Below, one piece after another: positions 38,481 to 51,755 of a DNA stretch of 64,000 nucleotides. Position 1 is the stretch's first letter, and each line of letters opens with the position of its first letter. The DNA lies in NCBI RefSeq assembly GCF_030704535.1, contig NC_081822.1, positions 11,897,001-11,961,000 of the forward strand, in the 5' to 3' direction. The DNA comes from Vitis vinifera. Lineage: Eukaryota; Streptophyta; Magnoliopsida; Vitales; Vitaceae. The position numbers and the translations under genes were made by a program. The notes beneath the pieces were generated by a model, which had not been told where the DNA came from, ran no database searches, and saw only the letters and a list, made by a program, of their open reading frames with translations.

Positions 38481-41400
38481 TTGAGGAGGAGAGAGAAACC
38501 ATGTCGAGTGGGGCTGTGGGGTCAAAGGAGAGACCATGGGTGTTTTGGGGTCTGTGTGAGTTTAAGGACATGCTGGGAGCCAAACCCATTGGGTTTACAA
38601 CCTCTTGTTGCCCTTCCAAAGGACATCATGGCCCCTCTCCCTATCTCTCCTCTCCCTCTCAAAAAAAAATATATATATGCACATATTCTCAACTTTCGAA
38701 TAGTTCTAAGTGGGGGTGTTTCCACCCAGTTTTCATCGTCCCCCCTTTTTTACTAATTATTTATTACACACCGTTTCTGGGCAGTCATTCTTTGCTCCAG
38801 AATGAGAAGAAATAGTGAAAAATAACACAATTGGAAATAGAAATTGCAGTAACAAAAGTAACTCAAGTCCCGCTGTTCGAGTTTGAATTCCACGGCACCA
38901 ACCCTTTTCATGCAAAATTTTTGAACTTTTAACTTTCTCCATGCTTTGTCCCCCCTATTTGAGTTTGTCGACACATTCTTCCATTTTCCTGCTTTGCTTT
39001 TCCAATTTCCATTTTCACTTCCCACTTTTTAGTAATTATTCCCCTTCATTCTTAAAGTTTTTTCACTTCGTTGTGGATGGGGTTCCTTAATTGATCGATG
39101 TTAACGGTACTGAAATTTACCACCCATTGAAGCAATGTGGATTTTGTCATCCAGCCTGTTGGGCTTGTGATTGTGTGGATCAAATCGCTGATAGGGGGGC
39201 AGCGATTCACATGTGTACCTGCTGCCCTCTTGCAAGATTATTGACAACCCTCGCTTCCACAAAATGATTCTAGCTCTCTTTACTTTTACAGTCTCTTTAC
39301 TCAGCCACTTAATGGTGTCTTGATATCATCCTCTTAATCACCTTTAATACCCTAGTTTTTTTTTTTTTTTCTTTCTTTTACATTATTGTATTTATATATC
39401 ACCCATTTCATTGACTGTTTTGTTTTTGCAGAGTGTCTAGACTCCTAATTCAAGGGAAAGGGAGACGAAAGTTCAATTGTATCATAGAATACACAAACTC
39501 CTACCATTAGATTCAAACTATACATGAAAATAGTATAGATATACTTCATAGATTCAACTACCCTGATCTGACAATAAAGGGCGCCATGATATGCAGTCCC
39601 TGCTGTACATGACTTTTTGCTGAATCCAGAAGAGGAATTTTCGTGGTTACTTCACGACTTCTGGCCAAAACTGGTCGATAAGGAAAAAAAGAACATGGAA
39701 AAATAATAGAAGATTCAATCACATAAAGAGGTCAAACTATCATTATGCCTATTTGAATTATTAATCCTTTGAGCATAATGTCTAAGCTGAAGGTGAAATT
39801 GAAGATACTTGAAAGAAATGTAAAGATGATGTTCTTTTCTTGTTAAACATCCTAAGCGCAGCAGCATATACTTTATAGGTCAGCCTCATTCGGCTCCTTA
39901 ACTGCTAAGAATATGAAACTCCATCCGTTGAGTACTCTAGAGAGGAGGCAGGTAGGTTCCCCATGTAAAGAGATTCTGTTGCAACATGAATCTAGACATA
40001 CAACAAAACACGACTATCTACCAAAATGCATTTTCCTATCCATTGTTTTTTCCTTCGTGATGTAACTTGCCCCTCATCACAGCCAATAGGCCAGCCTAGC
40101 ATCCAACCCTTCGAAGCTGCTCAAGGAAAAGCACTCCATCTCCATCCATGTGTTCACATAACAAGCAAGCAAGCCGACTATATGCTCTCTAGTATCTAAT
40201 CCCCATTTGATTAATAGCTTTGTATCATAATCGATCATTAATATTTAACAATCTTGCTCATTTTAGCCCTCCATCTTAACTTGCATGTTTCTTCTTTTCA
40301 TTATTTTTTTTTTTCAATAAAGTTTTAGGTTAATTTAGTTCTACTAACTACAGAAATATCACCAGGCCAACATGCAAAATAGAATATAAATCCAGAGCCA
40401 CCATGTAAATCTCATTTGGAAAAATAGGTCTAAATAAAAACATCAAAAGAAACAGAATTCCCTCCAACAGAATTCTGTCAGCAAAATTAAAAACTAACAA
40501 TCAAATTAGTTTCATTTAGATAAATTGGCTTCAGACTAACCCAAATGACAGATTTAACAAGATGAACAAAAATTTTCCATGGATCACTTTGTATATCAAT
40601 ATTTTTATTTATGGCCTCCATATTAGAAGGGAGCACCCATGTGGTCCTCCTGTTAAAGACCAGCACCACCAGACATGAGGAGAGTCGTAATCAGAAATAA
40701 ATTCAGAATTAAATGGGAGCTACTTGTATCTCTGGTCTGGTTCCATTGCAGAGTAGCTATTCCCCATGTTCTAAGGTCCAAAAACAGTCTCACTACTGAA
40801 GAATGCTGAAGTTAATGCTTAATGAACCTACACCCAGCCTTCCTGTCTACCTCTTCACATTTTTATCATCCCAAAAGGTACGTTGCAGTACATAAATTCC
40901 CACGGTCATACTTCATGCATGTGTGGGAGACCCACAATCAATACCCTGCTATTTAGCTGAGGCGATTCATAACTCAATAGAACAACTATTGGAACCCACA
41001 TTGGAACACCATTGCGGGTCTGTTTGGTAAGTGGATTACAATAATCCAGGGCCCATGACCAGGTTTTTCTTTATGCAATTTTAGATTATCCTAATCCACA
41101 TTTGTTACAGAACTGTTTAGATCTTAAATTTTTTTTTGCAGGTTTTATTCAATTTAGTGGCAGAGACCAGAAAAGACAAAAGAGTACTAAAGGGGTTTTG
41201 GAAAAACAGGTCCAAGGTGAATACACTTTCTCAGCTCTTCAGCCCTCTGATTGAATATAGTAACTGTAGTTGGCTGCTTATTCCTACCCCCAGTTGTGAG
41301 TCATTTGGAAAAACCTACCAAAGAGATTATCTAATTCTAAACCCTTGTCCTGTACCAGTTAAATAAATAGGAAAAATTTACTGAGTCAGCTGAGTCAAAC

Positions 41401-44400
41401 TCAAAAATCAAAAATCAAAAGATGCCTGAATTAAGACTCGAAGGTGAGACTGAAACTGGAATGGGCCAGGGGCCAGCCTTCAAAAGAAGCTAGCCATGTT
41501 CCGTGAATGAGATTGGTTGATGAAGGGAGGACAAAAACAGAGAAAATAGGGGGGAGGGCCCACTGTTCTCACCGAAAGGCAGTGACTATCATAGCTAATC
41601 AACGAAAGCAGTTTCTAAGATAGAAAATGACCACCCTCTCCTAAGCACATGAAGGCCATGTTACCTTGCTGCTTCCAATACCTCTTGTAAGGACAACATG
41701 GTTAGGAACTGTGATGTCAACCCAACTGCTCAGTTAATTCAACCCAACCATGTCAGGAACTGCAACCACCTATTTGAAGTTTTTTACCTTTTCTTTAGGC
41801 GTCTCTCCAGTTTCTGTAAGAATGCTAGGTAGGAAATAACTGGTAAGGAAATGATATCATGGTTGCAAGAGTATTTGTTAAGGGTGTCTAACATCATGAA
41901 CTACATGACTTTTATCATCGGTAAAACAAAATAAAGTAGCGATTATTACTGTGATGTTGATTGAACATAAAACCATAAAAGCATCAGACCCGGAAAATGG
42001 ACTGACAACAATTAACATGTTTCAGTTTACTTGAAAAAGCTAGACATCAGCTGCTCAAACAATTTCCATGGAATCAATCCTTCACCGCCAAAGGCCTATA
42101 GCAAGCACATCATGAAATCAATAAAAACAGAGGGTTTTGTCCATGGACCTGTTTCAAAGAGAAAAAAGTAAAAACAACTTCCAGATTTCCCCTGTCTCAA
42201 AGAGATTAAGAGTATATTTGGAACCTAATCTGCACTTTTGCACTTTTGTAATGAGCATCATGAACCAACAAGAAAACGATGTGATGGAATTAAATTGACA
42301 AGATTGAAAGCAACCATGAAAGCTACTGAAATTACTGAGAGATGGATGGCCCCTTTCCAGCTCACCACTGGAATCCGGAACAACCAAGGACTTACGGACG
42401 TACCTGAACCATAGCTTTGAGCATTATGTACTGTATAACACTATAACTTAATGGAGTAAGACTAATCATTTAGTCTTGGGTGCAACTGTGTGATCTAACA
42501 TAGCATCCCATACAAGGGAACAGCATTCTATTGAGAGGGTCCAAGCCAGGATGGATGATTTGTTGCATGGGTCACAAGAGTCCAGCTACACAGGAGCCAC
42601 AAATAAAGCAAGAAAATACAGTGAAGGTGTCTCATTCTTTTGGGAACCCAAAAATTCAAACAACACCCAGCTATGAAGTCAATGCATTAAATTGACAATA
42701 AGAAGTATTGCAATGAACCCTCCCTCCCAGTCAATTTAGAATAGCTACTTGAACTATTCTCTGATAGAATTTGAAATAGAGAGGCAAAACAAGTAATGTG
42801 AATAATGAGCATGTTTGTCAATGCATGCCTAAGGGATTACCTCATATGTAATATTTTCCTGTCGGTATTCTTTAAGAGACAATCCATCATACCATCTGAA
42901 GCAAATGATTGAAGGAGTTAAAAGTCAGTAATCTGATCATTGCCATCGTCCTGACATTCAAACCAGATCACAATGAACTATCTTTTGAGAGAGGGGCCTT
43001 TTTTCTTCCACCGTAGCTTATCTATTCATTAACAAGAGCACATAAAAAGGCTTGCATCTATAACTGCCCCTGACCATCAACAGCCACCACTTGCTTGCAT
43101 TTTGCAGATTACTACTGAACCAACCATGTTATGCATCAAGTATCTATGAGCAACCTAATTAACTTCTGAAGACCAAATCTGACATGCAAAGGAAAAAGTT
43201 GCTTTGGTTGTGTTCTAACATAGTGATTTCTGAACTTGATCTCATCAATGAATCCAACATGGAAGTCACAGTCCAATAACCTGAGAGGGTTTCTCCATTC
43301 CACCATCAATTATATACTCCTCAACCAATAAGTAATAATTTTCATAATTAAAACCCCACTCTTAGTGTCATCACCATTGTTCACAATGATTTCTAAATTA
43401 CTATTGAACCATGTTTCTTGGTGCTGCGGCAAGCCAATGGGCCAACCAACTTCCAAAAGCATCAAACTCTCACTTTCCAAACAAAACAGTTACCTTCTTC
43501 AAGAAGAGATTCATCACATCCGAATGAAGCCCATCTCAAGACAACATTTTTATAATGCACAGTTACTACTAGAAGCTACTTGAAAAGGGTTGAATAGAGA
43601 ACAGTGGTGTAAAGGAAGTCTAGCCTATCCAAAAGTAGTACAAAGTCTTGCAGCGCCTAAGATCCAACAGAAGTAGCTCAAGAGTTAATTAAGGACCCAA
43701 CAGATACAATGGAAAAAAGCAATATAAGTAAGGCCATTAGAGGCCCAAAAGGGCAAGGCCAGTTATCAATTAGGGATGAGATAAGCACAGAAACACCATT
43801 GAAGAAGGACCACACAGCCTGACTAGGACCATAGTCAGTCAAGGTAGGAGTCACATGCCAATCTGACAAGAAAAGGCCCAAGAAATAAGTAGGCCAACTA
43901 TCCAAAGCCAGAAGAGTATTAGCACATGGCACTCCCCCAAAACTGATTAAAGCAAGGAAAACTTAGGTATAAAAACTCCCGAGGAATTTAGGAGTATAAT
44001 ATCCACAACAAAAAGGCCTCATCTCAAAGTAGGGGAAAAAAAGCCACATTTAAAAGGGAATCAAATCATGAAACCTCTTACAGTAAATAAAGAAATGTTA
44101 TACTGCAAATGCTAGAATACATTGCAATGTTGGCACTTCCATTAAAAAATGAGATAGAGCCATCTTTATGTTGTATAAGGTAAGCACAAAATAAAACAAT
44201 AAGTATGAATTATGTGGCGCCTACCAGTGTCCATTTCCATGACACCCAAGGATAACCAGATAGTGGCTCACACATGCCCATTGATAGGAAAGAAGAAGAT
44301 GATGATGAGCAAAGTTGTGAGCTCATAAATCATGTCTATCACTTCTCTATTTTTCTATATTGTGTTTTGTACCATACTATGTAGCATGGCTTTTTTAATG

Positions 44401-44678
44401 TAATAAATATAGATAGGAAAAATACCCATACAATATATGAACCCTGTATCTGTCATCAAAATACACATATGCTTCAAATAAGATATGTTATGGTGATTCA
44501 TATCGGTTTACAAAAAGACGTATTCTATAGTTGTATTATATCATGTATCATGAGTTTTCAACAATCATGATGATAAGTATGACAATACATTTTTGTATGT
44601 CAATGCCCTAGTTCACTCTTTCATGTTTTAGTATTTCAACAATAATTCGGTTTTTTAATGAAAAAGAAATTATTTTTT
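38481..44678. other. Intergenic, no gene recognised
   Basis: About 6.2 kb of moderately AT-rich DNA. Frames reach at most about 125 codons and lack family motifs. A CAG|GTACGT-like donor on the minus strand near 42398-42404 is isolated. The frame at 43678-43932 (minus) is hydrophobic and unrecognised. No repeat was obvious by eye. Confidence 0.45.
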
Positions 44679-44795
44679 TCGGTTGGCAAATAAAGGAGAT
44701 ATATCAAAAGAAAGGAGCATACCAAGTACACAAAAGGTATACAAGGGCGCTAAAAGAAAGAAAAGCCCTAAAAGGAGAAAACCAAGGCTATAAAC
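44679..44795 (-). mobile_element. LINE 3' end fragment, minus orientation
   Basis: Read on the minus strand it gives CCTTGTATACCTTTTGTGTAC, then ATATATCTCCTTTATTTGCC and an A-rich tail. This is the same order of words as the 3' untranslated end of the LINE at 59185-62679 (TTTTGTATACTTCTTGTATAC, then a pyrimidine-rich block, ACCTATA and A8). Only the non-coding 3' end is recognisable; the 5' limit is approximate. Confidence 0.5.
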
Positions 44796-45319
44796 TAAAA
44801 TGGAATCCATCAATAAAATGAACATAGAGAGATCAAACCCTCAACCCATTAACAAAAAACAAATTCTGATGTTAACATATGCTTTAACCCTTTTGTCAAC
44901 AAGAATCAAAAAGATGGTTATGATGAGGATGAAAATGCTTTTTTTTTTCCAATCCCCTCAAAGTTCTGCCATATTTGTTTATCTTACAATCCTTGCACAT
45001 TCTTCTATATTTTCATATTTTGATAATATTTTAGTTTCTTAAGAAAAGGAAATTTATAATGCTAATATATGCTTTACTAACCCTTTCTTAATGAGAATCT
45101 ATAGTGCCTATCAAAAAAAGAAAAAAAAGGGAAAAAAAATCTATCAAGTTGAGAGACTCATTGTATCACTAATACAGATTAAAAGATCGAACTAAGTAAC
45201 TAAGGGTGAGTTCACTAAGCTTTCAAGAAAGGAAAAGGAAAGGAAAGGGAATCATTATGGGATGGAAACAAAAAGGAAGGAATAAAAAATTGAGGCAATT
45301 AAGTGTGGCAACTTAGAAA

Positions 45320-45890
45320 GGGACCTTAACTATGGACAATATGAATATGCAAGGTTGGACTTTGGTGAATAGATATTTTATGTATAAAGATGAAGAGGAA
45401 TCAAGTGAGCACATCGTTGTCCACTATTCAAAAGCAAGATTATTATGACAGTTGGTCTTCTCCTTATTTGAGGTGGTATGTGTTGCAATCCTGACTTAAA
45501 GCAACATTATTAAGTTGGCAAGACCGTTTCATTCGGAAAAAAAAAAGCATAGAAAGTGGCTCCTTAATTTTATTTTTTATTTTTTTGGGTCATTTGGAAA
45601 GAGAGAAATAAAGAGGCTTCTGAAAATGTTGAGTTATTAGATTAAGAACTTAAATCTTGTTTTATGTGTAACTTTTTAGAGTAGACCAAAAGGGATTTAG
45701 AGGCGTATGTTTGATTTTGCCAATTGGTTAGGCTACATGTAAGGGGTGTGAGTATCTTTTTTGTTTTCTCTTTTCTTGTTCTTTGCTTTGTTGTGTACTT
45801 GTATACTTCCTATGTATTTTGTAGCTACCTTTTTTTAGGCTTATAGCAAATTAATATAATGTTCTTTTGCCTATCAAAAAGAAAAGAAAA
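45320..45890 (+). mobile_element. LINE 3' fragment with decayed zinc-binding domain
   Basis: Conceptual translation gives GWTLVNRYFMYKDEEE, then EHIVVHYSKARLL, a stop, QLVFSLFEVV, SWQDRFIRKKK, WKERNKEASENVE and DFANWLG. This is the order of the C-terminal zinc-binding region of plant LINE reverse transcriptase proteins, with the usual Cys residues replaced. The 3' tail (TTGTATACTTCCTATG, then TTTTGCCTATCAAAAAG) resembles the end of the 59-62 kb LINE. At least one stop and one frame change are visible, so it is dead and heavily 5'-truncated. Confidence 0.75.
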
Positions 45891-48840
45891 AATAAGAAGA
45901 AGAAGAGTGTGGGAAGCAATATGCTACTAGATTGTTGATTACACAACTATTTTAGGAACTATCAACTTATCTCTCAAAATTGGAAAATCCTTGAAAGTTT
46001 GGTACTTGCATGAAATTGAACAAATTTGCAAGATCTTGAGATCCTATTCTCATCATGGCAAAGAACAAACTTGACAAACACTTGAAAAAGATCTCAGTTG
46101 GTGGTTGCATCTAGTAACAAGATTATAAAGCTCTAGTGAAGAGTTTTGTGTTATGCATCATCAATTCATTTCATGTAAGTTGACAAATAAATAAAGGGTA
46201 GATTGCTTAGGATTTCAATTGACCGTAGAAGATCTCTAAAACTTGAAATCAAGTTTTCTTTTCCAAGTTGGGGAACTAACAAGGATGAATCTCCATAAAG
46301 AGATCCTAAATTATTCTACTAAAGGTATCTAGTAACTTTACAGTTTTTTACGTTCTTTAGTGTCATAATTAGTTAATAGCAAATAACTGAATTTTATTTA
46401 GAACTTAGGAAGTTTTGGAATTATTCTTGACAAATATTTTTAAACTTTCTATTTTCTAAATTAATTTCTCTTTTTTTTTTTTTTTTTGAGTTTTTATCTT
46501 GAATCCTTAGAATCAAGAAGTCTTATTTATTAGAAACTTTATCACAAGAAGTTTCCATAAAATAGGTTTTTAATTATAAAAACAAAGAAGATTTAATAAT
46601 TTTAGGAAAGGAACAAGCTTTCTAATAACTTACCACATAGGTTTTCATGATTTTATTTAGCTTTTAGGATTTTCTAAAGCCTATAAATGAAGATAATTAA
46701 TGTAAGACGAGATAAATAAAATATTGATGATAAAATAATATTAAGTTTTCCATATTTTGTAATTTTTAACAGCCATATTTATTTTTTAAGGCCTTAGTAA
46801 GAATCTTAGGTGCCCATTTTTTCTCCTTTTATCTCACTCCCTATATTTTATTTTATATTTCCTTGTTATCATAATTTTTATTCCTTATTCTTATCCTTAA
46901 ATACTAAAAGACTGAACACCTAACCCACCTATTTGACTGTAAATAACCATCCTAAAGTTGTCCTTCAACAAAATCCTTAAGTACCTATCTATAATGCTCC
47001 AAATTAGACAATATTTATTTCAAAAGTAACTACGAAACCAAAAACAACACAGTGTTTAAAATTACCAGGTACTTTCATGCTCACCCTTTCTGATCAATGA
47101 ATTTGCATAAGAACAAACACTTAAAAGAATAAAGAAACCTACTTCCATTATTAGATTCAACAGTAGGTGCCTTGTTTGACATTACCAAAAGCACCTTTTC
47201 AGCATACAATGGTAAGTTATATATGCTACTCTTGGCCAAATTTTTTATTCCATGATGGCTTGTGGGTGATTCTGAAATATATGAGACTATAATGATTATG
47301 TTGTTGGTGAATCAAAGGAAATACAAGTGGCAATGCAGAGGAGCAAACTAAAGTACAAAAATTCTATTTCTATAATCCATGCTCTTAAGGAAAACTAATC
47401 AGTTGATATATGCATTGCACATGGCCTCGGCCCTACAAGCCTACAGGACATAGACAATTTTGTCATCATAGAATTATTTCAAATTTTTTGGGTGAATAAA
47501 GTTGAAATCGCAATACTTAGTGAAATAAAACAATGCATGATTGAACTAACTTACATCGACACAACCATTGAATCCAACTTGTTAAGAGAACGATTCCTAA
47601 ATAATCAAGACTTGGATTTCAATCTCTTGCCCAAAATTCAGAAAGAAATAGGAAATAACGCAAGAAGTATCAATAAACCACAGCACTTCCGAATACAGAG
47701 CTGAATTGAAAATTTTCATAAACATTCACAACAAAAAACAAAGCAGAGTTGAGGCAGCAACTATATACCATATTCTACAGCGGAGCGAGTCATTTAGCGC
47801 ATGACATCAGCGCCAACCTCCAAGCTTCTCCGATAAAAAGAATTTGATTTATTTCATTTGCCTACATTTATTTGGTAGCCAAACACGCAGAGATTATTAA
47901 ATATAGAAAGTTTTAAAAAGGAAGAACGGAAGAAAGAAAGATTCGAATTTTTTCATTTCCTACATTTTTCTCGGTGACCAAACGGAGAATGTTTGCAAGA
48001 TGCAAGAAAAAAAATGAATAAAGCAGGGTTTCATAAGTTGAGAATCGCAGATTCTGCTGATGATCACAAGATGGAACAGGAGTTTGCGCCAAGTCACGAG
48101 AGACGAAGATTGTTACCTTGCGTCTTGGTTTCTTTTTGAGTTATCTCCGTGTCACCGTACTGTGATGTACGGATGAAGACAATCGCGTCTGATTGGCCTC
48201 CGCCATTGTATGAATGAGATGTATCTGGGCTCTAGGGTTATTATCTTCAGAACTGGGCCAGAAAAAACTGGGCTGATTGGGTTTTAGGACAGTGTTTTAA
48301 GCTTGAGCCCATGTCTTCATCGGAGCCAACTGACCCAACTCGTTGAAAAAGTACAGACTACTTCACCTTAAATCCAAGCCCTTATTTAACTTAAATTTTA
48401 ATGGAGTTTAATAATATTAAATTTCAAGTTACTTAATATCAGTATGTGCGAAATAAACTACTTTTATTCATATAAGAAAAGCATTATTTCTATGTAAGAT
48501 ACGATATTTAAAAACTAATAATTTGAGATAAAAATAATAATTCAATATATTTTTAAATATCTAGAAATATCAAATTTTATTATATTGATTTTATATAATT
48601 AAGATATGATATTTATAAAATAATAATTTCAAAAAAAAAATTAACTTAATATATTTTCAAATATTTCAAAATACCAAAGGGATTACAATAACAAAAAGTT
48701 CATAATGATTAATTATGCAATTAGTTAAGTTAGTAATTAGGTAATATTTGGTTGCTAAGAAAATGTTAAAAATTTTCTAAGTTTAATTTCATTGATTAAT
48801 CACTAATTTGTATATCTAGTGTATGTTTAGATCTTTGACA
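45891..48840. other. Intergenic, one possible minus-strand leader exon
   Basis: No coding gene is recognised. The less AT-rich patch 48060-48290 has, on the minus strand, a telo-box-like AACCCTAGA at 48233-48241, an ATG at about 48207 followed by only 21 codons, and a splice-donor-like CAAG|GTAACA at about 48119. It may be the promoter and first exon of an unidentified, perhaps non-coding, transcript running leftward. This is weak inference. Confidence 0.35.
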
Positions 48841-49881
48841 TGAAACTAAGATTTGGTTAATCTAATTTTGATGATAACAAAATAATGTTCATAACTAATG
48901 ATTTATCCTAAGGGTGTTTAGGTAAAAAGGTCTCCAAAAAAGCAATAAAAAATATGTCAAGTTAAAAGGAAATCAATAATAAAAAAGAAAACCTCCAAAG
49001 AGAAAATCAATTAAGATCATTTGTTTAAGATCTCTTTGTAAAGTTGTTGGTGTATTAGAATCATATATTTTATTTTTACTTAAAAATCACCAAATTGCCT
49101 AAATCGATTTTAATCTTTTATAAATTAGATGATTTCACGTTTTTTATTAAAAAAAAAAAAAAACACCTCTAAATCTAATCCTTCTTAAACTCGTTTTAAA
49201 GGGTTTTAAGAAGTTGAATGCAAGTTGTCAGAGGTTCCAAGTCTCAAACTAGGGTTTTATGCACTTTTCGATGCAATCAATTAAGATAAGGAGGGACCAG
49301 TTAAGCTGGTTGGACTTGACCAATCAAAGTGCACTTACACTCTTTCTTTTCTAGTGACATGTATTCAACTAGTTGAGGATTGATTAAACCGATTGGGCAA
49401 TGGTAACCTCAACAACTAGTAACTGATTCAACTAATTGACCTCAAATTTTATGTAACAATTAGTTTGGACATTCAACTCCTATTTAAAGGTTCTAAACTT
49501 TTGTATTGAGGGTGAAAAAGTTATAAATCATTTTTTAATATTATTTAAGCCTTAAAATAGTGTTTTTTATAATGCACTTGCTTTCAAACTTGCATTTCAT
49601 CTTAATACACCATTTAACCTTGGTTTTTTTGTATTCCATTATATTAAATTGTAAATTATGAGTTTTATCCTTGTCAAATCTTTTCTTGTATATCTTGTGA
49701 AGTAGACTCAAGTATAGGGTATCACTTAAGGGAAAAATTTAAATGTAAGATATCACTTAAAGTTTGTCAAATGTAGAGTATCACTTGGGGAGTTCAAAAG
49801 TAAGACATCTCTTAAGAAAAATTATAAGTGTCAATTGGAGCCAATTAATCCAAGTGTAAAGTTTAAAGGTTTAGTCTGGAA

Positions 49882-51473
49882 TGTTGGGAATCTTGGATTA
49901 TTACATTCTCTATCTTTAGATCTCATATGGTGCATTTTATCTATCTCTAAGACTCTCTAAATTTAACATAATGGAAAAGAATGGTTTTAAAAACTAAAAT
50001 ACATATTAGATCTAGAGATAGAAACTCAAACTTGTGATGTGGATGTTCTCAAATCAATTTCATCTTATGAAGATGTTGAAACCGCAATAATCGTTGTAGA
50101 TCTCATCTACCCAAGAGTTTTCCACCTAATCTCTCCCTTCATGGTTTCTGACATAAGAGAATGGCGGGTTTCTTTCTCTTCCATGAGCATGGCTAAGGTT
50201 TCATCTTTATGGAATCTCAAAAAATTGAGTAGAAAAACTAAAGCCTTAACCCCTAAAGGTATTTATATAAGCTTCCATGTGGGCTTAAATGACTTGAAAC
50301 CAAATTAGGCTTTGGTCACCTAATTTAACTGACTTGTTAACTAACTTGAGTCCTAATTAATTAATTAACCCTAATAAACTCCAATTAATTAACTCAATCG
50401 AGAAAAATTATTTATAAGATTTAGTTCAACCTTACATTTTTTACCAAATCACCCATATGAACACTTATGAATTATATACCTTAAATATCCTCAAAGTGTG
50501 TGTCACCATGAATTAGGAGTTTAAGCGAGGAACATTAAAACTCATAAAAAAAATACTAGCCTCTTATATTCCAATTATGAAGTTGACTCAACACTCTAGT
50601 AAAGAGAGTCAACTGTACTCTAATATCCTATGAAATTACGATGAGACAAAACTCGAGTTCATAACCTTCTATCCAGTGCATGCAAACTCCTCGTGAACTA
50701 GTGTCCATAATCTAATATGGTAATATTATCAACCCATCAAAAATACCTCTTCAATTCTTAAGTTACAGATCCTCTTATTATGTGATCAGCTAACATACTT
50801 TAACTCCAAGGAGCATATGTCAAATTTCATTAAAGAAATTATTGTGACCACAAATTTCATAATCGTAAATCATTTAGATTATTCAAAATGACACACTGTC
50901 TCAATCCCATAAGATATCATGGTATCTCCATTGAGAATACCTGTTGTTATTAGCTTCTACCAATAATGACCTAATCCATAGGAAATATATGACCACTTTA
51001 GGGTTTCACCCATAAGTTAAAGTTATATGTTGATTTCATCATAGGTTTAATATCCTCTCAAAGTTGAGAGTTCATGCAACATAATAGTTTGGTGAATCAT
51101 GACAATCCGATAGTCTTATGTCTTGATTCACTGTAGGTCTTGTCCAATGTGTAACTATACACACTAGTGCACTTACAATGGAAAACTTATCCCAACGGTC
51201 AAGATAAGTCATCTCTTTAATTAGGAAATAGTACACTACAATCTTTACTAGATTGTCCAAAGTCATGAGTCGATTATGAACAACTCATCATCTTGTAAGG
51301 AACCTATGACTTGTATCTTATGTACAACTCTTAATGCACCCAAGTCATATACAATGCAAGTAATATGAGTCTAAATGCTTAGATCAATGTTAATAAATAT
51401 AAAATATAATAAGTGAAAAGTGAAGTTTAAGTTTGTTACATTATGTCTTACTTTTAAGGGCTTAATCCCAACA
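49882..51473. mobile_element. Solo LTR nested in the older LTR
   Basis: The 1,592-bp element starts TGTTGGGA and ends TCCCAACA, a perfect 8-bp inverted terminal pair with TG...CA ends. The flanks are TGGAA on the left and TGAAA on the right, a 5-bp target duplication with one mismatch. The related LTR copy at 51924-53035 gives the empty-site arrangement (TTTGAAGCCTTAGTAT) across the insertion point. TATATAAG/TATATAAATA at about 50262-50271 could be the LTR promoter, readable on either strand. There is no internal region or second LTR, so it arose by LTR-LTR recombination. Confidence 0.8.
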
Positions 51474-51734
51474 TGAAAGTCTTAGTATAGTGGAACATCA
51501 AACTTGGGATTGAAATTACAGGAGAATGGATGTAGGCCAGGATTGGGTCAAACCACTCTCATACTCTCTTTGTTTATTTGCAATTGCTCTTATATTGATT
51601 TTTTATCGTATTATTGTGTATATTATCACTTGCATTCTATAATTATTAAATTTGTAAAAAGTGGCCATCACCCTATCCCCCCCTCCCCCCAAATATGGTG
51701 ATTATCTTAGGTTTGTATGGCTAGAATCCTAACA

Positions 51735-51755
51735 ATTAGCATTAGATTTTGGCCT
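51735..51755 (+). other. Decayed primer-binding site
   Basis: ATTAGCATTAGATTTTGG directly follows the CA end of the first LTR. It resembles ATTGGTATCAGAGC, complementary to the 3' end of initiator methionine tRNA, with several substitutions. Its position fixes the element's orientation as +. Confidence 0.5.

Noticed and set aside
38355..38537. 61-residue N-terminal extension of the minus-strand SAUR
   Set aside because: SAUR50-type proteins start at MALGK, and the TATA box at 38465-38471 lies inside the would-be extension.
43678..43932. 84-codon hydrophobic frame on the minus strand
   Set aside because: Could be a membrane peptide by composition, but there is no family match, conserved start context or exon partner.
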